Below, one piece after another: positions 28,101 through 40,100 of a DNA stretch of 64,000 bases (its first letter is position 1; each line of letters opens with the position of its first letter). Below the pieces are notes generated by a model. The model saw only the letters and a list, made by a program, of their open reading frames with translations. It had not been told where the DNA came from and searched no databases. Made by a program: the position numbers and the translations under genes. The DNA comes from Dendrophyllia cribrosa (lineage: Eukaryota > Cnidaria > Anthozoa > Scleractinia > Dendrophylliidae), in assembly GCA_024195265.1 (NCBI GenBank), contig JAJLRJ010000005.1, positions 22,875,855 to 22,939,854 of the forward strand, in the 5' to 3' direction.

Positions 28101-31100
28101 CCATTTCAGTGAAATCGGTGGCAATAAGGAATGTGCTCTGAGTACAAAATGAAGCACGAGTTGAAGTTAACTAACGTGTCACCTCATTACAGCATGTGCA
28201 TGTGAAGCACGAGTTAAAGGGACACGTTACATGGCCAAATGTCACTAAATAAATTCGCTAACCTTATTTCAATGTTATATCGCCAAATGCCACCAAATAT
28301 ACGACTAAATTGGACAAAAAGATTCTATAGAGCAAAACAGAAGTAGTAGTCTGGAGATAAAATGTAGCATTACAAGGATGGAAGTGGATTACAGTTCATC
28401 AACTTTGATTTCATGACAGGCGGCCAAGAAATCAAAATTGTCATTTTGGTGGAATTTTTAGTTTCTTCGCCATTATTTTGACTCTTTAGTTCACATTTCT
28501 TTGCTTTCATCACTTTTAGCGATTTGTTTCTTCCTTTTTCAAGATATAAAGCGAGCGGCTTAAAGCAAGCTCCTAATCATAATTAATCTTGAAAGCACGA
28601 TATATCGGCTGGGACACCGTCCCTTTCAGTATCGTGTTATCGATATCTGTTTTGCTTATGGTTTATTTGTAGTATGCACTGTGCACGGGATGAAGTTAAC
28701 TATCGTGTATCGGTTATCACTTTTTAAATTGTCTTTTGTCAAATAAAGCATCTGAAACACGAGTTAAGTGCGTAGCGTGTAATCGATATCAGTTTTCATT
28801 TGCTTTTGGTTTATTTGTAGTATGCACCGTGGATGTGACGAAGCAAGCCAAGAGGCATTTAGGAATGATCTGCATTCTGTGTTTACTGATCTGAATGAGT
28901 TGATGTCTTCACGTCTTCCTGATGTTGCTGTACAGGTAAGATAGTGGCCCTTAAAGGCCCATGTTCACCTAATCTGCTTTGCGCGCTTGTATTTTTGTTT
29001 TGAAACAGTTCAATTGTTCAATGTAGCCTTACGATTGGTTGGCACGTCGTTTTCTCGATTTTCCGTCTGTGCGAAAATCAGCCCGGGCGCGCAAAGCAGA
29101 TTGGGTGAACATGGGCCTGTAACTCCCTTAAGCTTTATTCAAATCCTTTTCATCCTGGTCGTCTATGACTCTCTCTGCGAAAATAGAACCTTAACTACAG
29201 GCTGATTCCATTTTTGTTTTTTTCTTTTTAGTCATTAGCAATGCAGCATTTTGCTGGAATCTATGAAGACACGTTAAAAGTTTTTACCATTGAAGAACTA
29301 AGGTATGTCATCAAATTTCCCTAGAAAAAAAAATTCGGAGTAAGCCAGGTGGGTTGTGGGTTAGTCAGTTAGTCAGTCAGTCAGTCAGTCAGTCGTCAGT
29401 CAGTCAGTCAGTCAGTCAGTCAGTTTGTTAGTCAGTTTGTTAGTCAGTCAGTTAGTTAGTCAGTCAGTCAGTTTGTTAGTCAGTTTGTTAGTCAGTCAGT
29501 CAGTCAGTTAGTCAGTCAGTTAGTTAGTCAGGCAGTCAGTCAGTTTGTTAGTCAGTTTGTTAGTCAGTCAGTCAGTTAGTCAGTCAGTCAGTTAGTCAGT
29601 CAGTCAGTCAGTCAGTTTGTTAGTCAGTTTGTTAGTCAGTCAGTCAGTCAGTCTGTTTGTTAGTCAGTTTGTTAGTCAGTCAGTCAGTCAGTCAGTCAGT
29701 TTGTTAGTCAGTTTGTTAGTCAGTTTGTTAGTCAGTCAGTCTGTCAGTCAGTTTGTTAGTCAGTTTGTTAGTCAGTCAGTTAGTTAGTTAGTCAGTTAGT
29801 CAGTCAGTCAGTCAGTCAGTTTGTTAGTCAGTTAGTCAGTCAGTCAGCCAGTTAGTCAGTCAGTCAGTCAGTTTGTTAGTCAGTCAGTCAGTCAGTTTGT
29901 TAGTCAGTCCGTTAGTCAGTCAGTCAGTCATTTAGTCAGTCAGTCAGTCAGTCAGTTTGTTAGTCAGTCAGTCAGTCAGTCGGTTTGTTAGTCAGTTTTT
30001 CAGTCAGTCAGTCAGTTTGTCAGTCAGTCAGTTAGTCAGTCAGTCAGTCAGTTTGTTAGTCAGTTTGTTAGTCAGTCAGTCAGTCAGTCAGTCTGTTTGT
30101 TAGTCAGTTTGTTAGTCAGTCAGTCAGTCAGTTTGTTAGTCAGTTTGTTAGTCAGTTTGTTAGTCAGTCAGTCAGTCAGTCAGTCAGTTTGTTAGTCAGT
30201 TTGTTAGTCAGTCAGTTAGTTAGTTAGTCAGTTAGTCAGTCAGTCAGTCAGTCAGTTTGTCAGTCAGTCAGTCAGTTAGTCAGTCAGTCAGTCAGTCAGT
30301 TTGTTAGTCAGTCAGTCAGTCAGTCAGATAGTTAGTCAGTCCGTTAGTCAGTCAGTCAGTCATTTAGTCAGTCAGTCAGTCAGTCAGTTTGTTAGTCAGT
30401 CAGTCAGTCGGTTTGTTAGTCAGTTTTTCAGTCAGTCAGTCAGTTTGTCAGTCAGTCAGTTTGTCAGTCAGTCAGTTAGTCTGTCAGTCAGTCAGTCAGT
30501 TTGTTAGTCAGTCAGTGAGTTTGTCAGTCAGTCAGTTTGTCAGTCAGTCAGTCAATCAGTCTGTTTGTCACTGAATTAGTTAGCAAGTCAGTTTGTCAGT
30601 CAGCAAGTTAATAAAGGGGTCAGTCTCTAAAGAAACTGTGGCGCTGCGTCGGTGGGAGAGTGAAACACGAAAATTTGGTTTTATCAGCCGAGTTGATAAG
30701 GTGAATTGGCCACCGTAAAGAGATTCAAAAGCTGACGTTTCGAGCGCTAGTCAGTCAGTCAGTCAGTCAGTTAGTTAGTCAGCCAGGCAGTAAAACATCC
30801 AGACAATGAGTCACCCAGTTTATAGCCAGTTACCTGTTTGATAAGCCAGTCAACCAATCAGCCGTTTAGCCAGTTGACGAGTCAGTGAGTTGGTTAATCA
30901 GTCACTATCAGTCACTCAGTCTGTCAGTCAGCCTAATGGTCAAGTAGGAACAGACTTACAGACTTATTGACTGTCTGACCAACTGACTGACTGACCGATT
31001 GGCCGACTTACTGACCAACTGACTGACTGACTGACTCATCTATCAAATAATAACTACTGACTTGCTAGAATTGGCTGTCTGACCCGCTATTCAGTCAGTT

Positions 31101-34100
31101 CATTTGCCTTTAAATACCAGTAAAACGGCGTTGAATAATGCCGAAGTTTAACTTGGTCATGCAATAAAATACCATGCAAATTATGTTACTGAAGGTCTGT
31201 TAATTTTTTTTGTTGTTGTTCAGTGTAAGAGACTTTTTTAAGTGACTAAAGCCAAAAAACATTACTTGTTGTTTGTGTATCTTTTAGTATGATCGCTAAG
31301 CAATTCCTTGTCAGCGCCGCAGGGGATCAGAAGGCTCTCGCCAGCAGTAAATTAAAGTTTATAGATGCCACTGTGAAGAGTAGACTATTTATACACCAAG
31401 GTAATTACAACATTGACTCCACGTTTGACCTCATTAGTATACATTCACATAAATGTTACAAGTTGCTCCTAATAAATGAACTCCATAAATCGAAAGAGGT
31501 TGGCCAACTAAGTAATCTTCGAAAATTTGACCTTGATAACATGTTAAACTAGAAATACGTGTCTTGCAGAACCTCGCGAAGCTCGGGGGAGGGTGCACCG
31601 CGAGTCGAAACTCTCGATTTGCGTATGAGGCTTTTCGCCATTCCACTTCGTCTTCTTTTCAACCAAAAACGTTGGTAAAAGGTCCTTTCGATGGTTCGCG
31701 TACCGTTTACCGTCCGCCATCTTTGTTTACCATGCTCCTATATGGGCTTACATGAAGTAGTACCACATTGTTGCCAGGCAACTGCAGGACACCATCAAGT
31801 ATATATATAAATATATTTTTCGCTCGAATTCGCGCGGTTTAGCTCCCGAGGCACGACAAATTTATTAACCTCGCTTCGCGAGGAACAATTTTCGACAAGT
31901 GGAATTTTACAAAGAATGTATGAATTTAAAGAGAATGTGGTATTCGGAGTTATGCAGATACCGAAGGAGTTGTAATTAGAGGCTGAAAACATTCAGGCCT
32001 CGACGGGATTCAAACCCATGATCTTTGCGATTCCGGTGCAAAAGCTCTGCCACTGAGCTACAAGACCAGATGGGAACTTGGTCAATTGTGAGTTGTATTA
32101 TACCCGTGAAATGATGAATATGATGTGTATATGAAAATAAATTCTTATGAACTGCGGATAGAGAACAACTCTTGCCACACAGCCATACATTTTTCATACT
32201 ATGAAAGTGTAAAGTTTTTTTTTTAAAGCTTATGTCTTTGAGATGTACTCTACCATGTTAGTAACAAGTTGGGTACGCCACCGTGGTGTCGGTCAGAACA
32301 TATTTTGTGCTACCAGTGGCATTTTTTTGTTACTAGAGACGACGTGCATTGTCCTTTTGGGTCCAACCTTGGACAAACATAGTCCATCTATCATAAACAT
32401 TAAAGACGGCGACAAGACGGGTTAGGTTATACGTCTATGGTAGTCATGACGTCTGGCCTCGGTTGTTCAAAAAATGGATAGCGCTACCCACCGGATAAAT
32501 CACTTTCCAGTGGATTAGCGTGAACAAACCCAATTGCATGAAATTTGTGATCCTCTCAGTGTGCTTTCAACTCAAGCAGTTGAAAAAGCAACTTGAAAAA
32601 AATTTAGGCTTGAACGTTCAAGCTTGAATTTTTTTTTCAGGTTGCCTTTTTCAACTGCTTAAGTTGAAAGCACACTGAGAGGATCACAAATTTCACTCAA
32701 GTTTAACCGCAGTTCACATATAGAGCAGTTTTCAATTGAGTGTCGTGAAACCAAAACCAAAGTAATTACTCTGACCAATCACAGCAGTCGTAAACAATCC
32801 AATGAACCAATCAGAGCTCGAAGCAATTACATGTCGGCGGCGCCAAGCGCGGGAAAACGCATGCGAGCAGGTCACGATTGGTTTTGGTTTTACTTCTGAT
32901 TGGTCGAGAAAGTGGCGCGAGATTTTTTAGCCAATCACAAAGCGTAGCAATGCAAAACCAAAGCAATTATGTAATTACTTTCGACACTCAATTGAAAACT
33001 GCTCTATGATTTTCATATTCAAAATCAATTGTGCTACCTACAGAATTAAGTGTTTTCCAGTGGATAGCACTTTTCACTATTTCAGTATCCAAGTATCAAG
33101 CCATGGTAATGGGAAACACGCAGACCAAGCCCGAATTTTACTGTGAGAATATAGCTATCCCTAACACTGAAGAGCTGGAACTGCTTGGGGTCACTATTGA
33201 CAACAAATTAAGATTTGATAAACATGTCACAAAAGTTTGCAGAAAGGTATCCGCACATGTCGCAGTTCTGAAGCGCATGAGAAACCTGCTTCCTCTTGAA
33301 ATCAGAAAGAAAATATATACATGCTTTATTGCCCTACGCTTCAACTATTGTGCTGAAACCTGGCATTTTTGTACCAAGACTTCAGCAGATAAGCTAGAGA
33401 AAGTAAACGAACGAGCTCTACGCTTTGTATTTAAGGACAAGAGCACTCCATACAACGAACTGGTAAAAATGGTATATGGAACCACCTTGAAAGAGCAAAG
33501 AACTACGAAAATTGTTAGTACAGTTTACAAACTGCTAACCAACGATAATGCACCACAAAGCTTAAGCGATTTATTAGAACTTCGGCAATGCACATACTCA
33601 TTAAGAGGACAAAATATATTGAAACTACCAAGAGCTAATACCACCAGATACGGCTTACAATCATGGAGCTACCAAGCAGCAAAACTATGGAGTAATCTTC
33701 CAGATAAAGTGCGGACAGTTTCCAGCTATAAAGCATTCTGTAAAATTTTAAACGATACTGATATACTTGATATACCTATTTGAAATAATTTTAATTAATT
33801 TTATATTGATATTTAAATAGTCTTATAAGTCAATGTAATATACTTTCTTATCTTAATTAGTTTTTTTTATATATAATTTTAATTGTACTTATATTTATTT
33901 ATTTATTTTTCTTTTTAATTTTTGTGGCTGTACCTGTAAATTAGCTGGATAGCTAAGTGTATGGTTCACGGTAAATAAAGGTGTATTGTATTGCATTGCA
34001 TTGCATTGAACAACCGGGACCTTATGTCTAGTTTAGCCGATCTTATAATCTACCACCTTTTACTCCGAAGAACGCCTTAATTCAAAATTCAAGAGAAATT

Positions 34101-37100
34101 ATCTCAAATTTCATTTTGTAAAATACTGGATAAAAAAGAAACATTACCATACGAAAGAACTGCTTAAGCAAGCAGCAAGCAAACTCGTCCCAGGACTTTC
34201 TTAACTTTCAAAATGGCGGCGCGAAGAACTCCCGGATGAGGCTACCGAAATACTCCAATGATCGGCGTGGAGTGTTCTGCAAATGTCTTCGTTCCGCTTG
34301 AACCACAACCGTGGACGAAATAGCTTGGGACACTTAAGAAAATGCTACACGATGACAATTTTGTTCGGAGAGAAACTATCGTTCCATTTCCTGGTCCCCC
34401 CCTACCCCCCAATACAAAGTTGAGGCATTGTGGCTTGGTTATATGCATAAAGCTCAACATTGTATTGGGGGTGGGGAGGGGGAGTTAACGACAAAGGCAA
34501 TTTGTGGGAGAAAAGGTTGAGTGTCCCAAGACTTCTGACCAAGATTGCAGGTGTTACATATGGTAAGAAATAAATATGGCTGCCAGTCGTTGGAGATTAC
34601 CTCCGAGGACATTTCATCATGGGTCACGTGATTAAATACTCCACCATTCTTGGAGTATTTCTGCAGCCTCGTCCAGGTATTTTTACGCGCCGCAATTTTG
34701 AACTCGGAGAAGCCCTGGGGACGAGGTTGCTGTTAAAGAGCGTTCGTTTAGTTGGTCGCATCTAATTCTTTTGCAGAATCAAGAAAAATCTTGATTCCAG
34801 TCCTGGTGGCTTCTCTTCAGAAACAACTGGTACAAAAACAGGACATGAAAACATGCGCAGTGATACTGGGATCGATGCTGACGACTTTACAGACTGAAAC
34901 CACGGTAAGGCAATAAAAGCCAGGCGTCGGTTGTTGCTCAGGAGAGCGTGACCGCGTGACTTGAATTATTGTTGTGTTGCATTCTTAAAAACTTGATTGT
35001 AAACCAGTTTGACAAGTAATCAAGTAAATAGATCACAAAAGTGAAGTTTTATTCGTTGTTACCGTCTCTACGAAACAGTTGCCATTTCTCTTCGCCTCGG
35101 CCTTGATAATTATATATACATGCGAAAACCGAATCCAAAAACTGTTTTGTTAGATAATTAAAGCACTAGTTCGTCATTTCAGGCTAAACATTACAGCCTT
35201 TTTTGAGCTATTTTGAAAAAAATAGCTCATTAGCAGGCGCAAAGGTTGGTTTGTGATGTTAGTATGTTTGTTAGCTTGTTTGTTTGTTTGTTTGTTTGTA
35301 TGTATGTCTTGGGTTATGTCACACCAATCAGATTGCCTCTAGTATGTACACCGTGTACTATGTCAGCCAATCAAATTTTCGCTTCTAAAATGGTATTACT
35401 GAAGGTCAAAGAAGGGCACTTGACATGAATTGAAAATCAGCCATCTTGAATCTCCGCGATTGTTGCCGCAAACACTGAAAGTGTAAAGTTTTGAAAATTT
35501 GTTGCTTGGGAACTGTTCTCTAATCCCGACTGGCTTGCTAACCTGGCAATATCAAGGACATTTATTCGGAAATACCGCCTATAATGTGCCCTATGCATGA
35601 ATGGTAGAATGGTCTGCGGGGGATGAGACGTTCAAAAAATGTGGACTACGGTTACGTTCATAGGTGAGCTTATACCGAAGTATGAGTATAGTTTTATTGC
35701 AAAAACGGCAAGCCGATTTCAAATAATATGATGCGGAACATGAATTGTATGTTTCAAGCCTGGGTTTCAAGAGATTACTATTTAAAATTGGATTTTTTTT
35801 GTCAGACACGCTGTCTGCACGTGAAAATGTTGAACTTTGTCCTTATAGAAACTTGTCCGTGATGCATGGAGTTCAACAGAGAAAATGTAATGCAATTAAT
35901 CTACAATTTACAGTATGTAAAACGTTTATCTTTCTTTGAATTAATGTGAGCTGATGTGTAGGTTATTAATTGTATGCCTCAAGCGATTACTATAAGCGAG
36001 AAGCGACTGTATTTTGTATGAGCAGTCACGTTGTGTGCACGTGCAAATATTGAACTTTGTCCTAGTACGTGATGAAATTCAACATGTTTTCGAGAAAACG
36101 TAATGTAATTAATTTATATGGTTAAAAACGCCTGTTTAAAAAATATTAGTTGCAATTTACTAGGAAACAAGCAAAATTCATTTTGGATGCGCTAAGTTTC
36201 TGCTGGTCGACATTACAGGAAAAGGTGTTTGGTTCCAAATGTTAACCTCAACAATGTTCGTGTAAGTAATTCAATTAGCTTGTGGTTTTGAGTCGAAAAC
36301 AATTTAATCTAATTAGTTCTGTTTCTATTTGCACGACTTTTTTGTGGAGAATAAAAACAGTTGTTTAAATAATATTAGTTCCAATTTACTAGGAGACTAC
36401 TTATATTCATTTTTCATGCGTTTAGTTTCTGTGAAAGACTTTTCTGGTTGACATTACAGAAACAGGTGGTTCAAAGAATTTTCGTGTCACTAATTTAATT
36501 AGCTTGTGGTTTGGAGTTGAAAACAATTTAATTTAATTAGTTTGCGTCTTCCAGGCCAAAGGAACCTTTTCCACGTGTCTTTTGTGAATAATAAAAGAAA
36601 CCTTTAAAAAAAGACTAGATACAAATTTCCAGGAAATAATAAGCCTTCAATTTGGATGCATCAAATTTATGTGCAGGACTTTTCTGGTTGACATTTAATT
36701 TAATACACTCATTACTGAAACAAGTTGCTCATTTCACTGGGGCCGTAGTTTCGTCAAAAAATAACTCCGGAAATCCCGTGAAAAAAAGCTAGCCGAGAAA
36801 CGAGAAACGGGACCCAGTTGGTTATCTCGGTATTTTTTTTGGTAGTGGGCGGGCCGGAAGATTTGAAAAACGTATATCTGCAAGCGGTTATTTGTGCGAG
36901 TTAACTTCCGCTGTTTTGTTACTTTCACCATTTCATATCATTTAGGTAATTTTCAAAATAGCTCATGCACGCAATGCGTGCCTATGTTTTAGCTTTTCTC
37001 TTCGCAGATTGTGAAATATTGTAATTTCTTTACTGCTGTCGCTAATTAAGCGGGCGGCGCATGGTACGCTTGCATGACGTCACATTTGCTTGTACTGAGG

Positions 37101-40100
37101 TGACTGTAGATATGACGTCGCATCTGCATGCATAAATCCCACTGTCTAGATATGACGTTACAGTTCGATGCCAGCGTCAGTTAACTGTGTGTTCTCAACA
37201 AATAAGAATAGAGATGGTGAGCAAAACGTATAATAATATGGTTTGTTTGTAATTTGTCTAGCAAGGACCTATTGAAGAAGATGTGTACCTCATTGCGAGA
37301 ACACTGTTACAACCTGTCTTTCAGACAGTAATGACAGTGGATAGAACTAGTGAGCTGGCGGTAAGAGTAGTTCATAGTTCTATAAGTCTTTTTTGATAAT
37401 TTGTCACTGTTATGCCGAAGAACAACGTAGAGTGGTTTTTAATTATGTGTTGATTTAGCAATTTCTCGATTCCTTTGGTTTTGCATTGCTACGTTTTTTG
37501 ATGGGCTAAAAATCCCTTGCCACTTTATCGACCAATTAGAAATAAAACCAAAACCAATCGTGACTTGCTCGCATGCGTTTTCCCGCGCTTGTTGCCGGCT
37601 ACAAGTATTTGCTTCGAGTTCTGATTGGTTCATTGGATTGTCTGCGTCTGTTGTGATTGGTCAGAGTAATAACTTTGGTTTTGGTTTTACGACAGTTGAA
37701 AACTGCTCTATATAGTTGTTGTATGTTTTTGTCCCTATAAGAGCAAAACGAAAAACGAAAAAAAAAATGCATTAGTTTTCTTTTATAGCAAGGTACCACA
37801 AAAATAATGTCCACCTTGTAAACTCGCGCACAATCGAAGGCCCTTTTTTCTGTACAACGGACCGTATAATCATTTTTATTACAGTTAGGGGTTAGGCCTT
37901 CCGCTTATAGAGTGTTTTACACTCAGTCCCGTTAGTTTCAAATGACAAAGGCCATGGCAGCCATGTTGGTGTCCCTGACAAAAGAAGTTAATTTAAATTC
38001 TTTTATACGGGGACACCAATATGGCGGCCATGACGTGAAGTGCAAACGCTCTATAACTGTCCCGGCTGAAATATCGTGTTTTCATCATGGCCATGACTGC
38101 TTGGTTTATTATCTTGAAACGGCCCAATTTCGATATATTAAAATTCAACTTAAAACAAAAGTCATCACTACGAGGCTCAGGGGAATGATAATAGGGATTT
38201 ATATGGTTTATTCCCCTAAGCTTCGTTGCGATGTCTTTTGTTTGCTATTGGAAGAAACTAAAAGTGATAGAAGCAAAGAAATATGAAATAAACAGACAAA
38301 ATAACGGCTAGAAAAGTCAAAATTTCACTAGAATGACAAGTTTGATTTATGGACAGGCGGCCAATACGGTTTTTGCCCTCGGTAAGAAAACCAATACCGT
38401 GTCGTTTTGAAAACGCTGGCTGCATTTCTTGCATTCTTTCAGAGGCATTTTCTGGCGGTGTTGACAAATTTGCTGTGGATCATGACTGAAGAACATTACC
38501 AGAGATACCTGAAGGAATTCAGCGGCAACAAAGAACTCAAGGATTTCCTCGTGAACGTGTTTGTAGTGTTCACAGAGATTGTGAAACGCGGAATTTTCCT
38601 TAAGGACTGGATAGTCATCATCGTCTTAGGAAACAGGTGGGCAGATATTCAGTAGTGTGCAGAAGTAATTATAGTGAATTTCCACGAATTTCGAGCAATT
38701 TCGCCAAAATTTCATGTAATATGTCAAACACGGGGAAGAGTGTTTCATCAGGATATCCAAACACCGAGAAGTGGGTTGAGAAACGAGGCGGAAGGTGTTT
38801 GGATACCTGATCAAACACTCTTTCGAGTGTTCGATTTAGCTTCTCAAACTAATCATTTAATGCAGTGGAAACAACGGAAGAAAATTGCCAAACTCTATGC
38901 AAATTAAGAACGGGTCTTCAAACCTCCTTCACGGTAGTCATGAATTTTAATGAGTTTTAGAACCGTGTATCTTAAGAAGTTACATCTACTCAGTCTTCTT
39001 TTTTCAGCGTAATTCTAAGGGCCATTCAAAATTTTTCACAAGCTCTACTGGACAACTTTTCGGGAGACGGCAACTTCGACTACCAGGTGAGCAAAAAATA
39101 TCAACAACAATATTCTCCTCATTGGGCTCCATATATTTTTGCAGTATTAGTTGGGAAAAGTTGTTCAATTATCAAAACATTTCATATCTGGTAGTCATTT
39201 CGTTTATCCTAGTGATCCATATGTTTGATCATGTATTGCAGCAAGGCTGCAAATAACAGCCTGTCATTGGACAAATGTCCCGTAAATTTGGCATTTTGGT
39301 TGGTGAAAGCTTAACCTGGCCTGACAGACGGATTGGTTAGCTCTGCTACAAGGACAGCTAGAGCTGTACAAGAAGAAAAAGAAGCTCACCAGTTCGTTGT
39401 GATCAATCCTTGTCACCCTCGGGGTGTATAGGCTTAGTCCATCAGCACTCATGGCTTTTCATTGCTATGTTACGCTCCAAAATTCATATCTTGGTTCGAC
39501 AATGCTCGATAAAGTTACTTTTAGACCAGGCTTCTCGCCTGGCATATTCCGAGCAGTTTAAAAAAGAGTACAACATTTTTTTCAGTTTAAAGACATGTTT
39601 CGGTAGTGCAACTACCATCAACGTTTTACAATAAATGTTGCAACGTTGAATTAGAATTTATAGTAATGATTACTGGAGCAGTAACAAAGAGTAACATGGT
39701 GGACAATAAAACAAAAGAAATAACACAATCAAAGGCTCCTACGAGCTAACTCGTGAATACGGAACAACCTTCGGACCAACAACAACAACAACAACAACAA
39801 AAACACTTTATTAAATAACAAATATTGATTTAAATAGTACCTACCCACAAATAGTTGAAAAACTAGTCGAGGCGGGTAGGTATAATTAAGTTAGGCTTAT
39901 TACGAGGGTTCAGATTACAGCAGTTCAGATTACAATAAATAGTAGATTAAAATAATAAATTAAAAAAAAAACAGTAAAGAAAGGACCCTCCTATCTCCTA
40001 CGCGTTTTGCTGTACCGTCCTTTCCCCCACCCTCTGCGTCCAATTCCACACCCACCCACCTCTTTCTCCAATGCCGCGCTCATGGGTAAGGCAGGTGACC

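Larger units (their letters stand above)
32455..34021. mobile_element. Host DNA transposon split by three later insertions
   Basis: Left end GGCCTCGGTTGTTCAA at 32455 and right end TTGAACAACCGGGACC ending at 34021 are inverted copies. Host DNA with GGATAGCGCTA and CCAGTGGAT motifs reappears at 32500 and 33052. Between lie a hairpin (32539-32694), a family A MITE (32721-33006) and a LINE fragment (33083-34008). Confidence 0.6.

Noticed and set aside
30301..30574. Open frames reading VSQSVSQSV
   Set aside because: They are translations of the CAGT tract; no start context, splice sites or conservation.
31980..32070. Minus-strand tRNA gene
   Set aside because: A and B boxes are present but the anticodon loop is nine bases and the acceptor stem does not close.
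37942..38286. ORF starting MTKAMAAMLV, also near 17980
   Set aside because: Repeated because it lies in copies of MITE family B; no other support.
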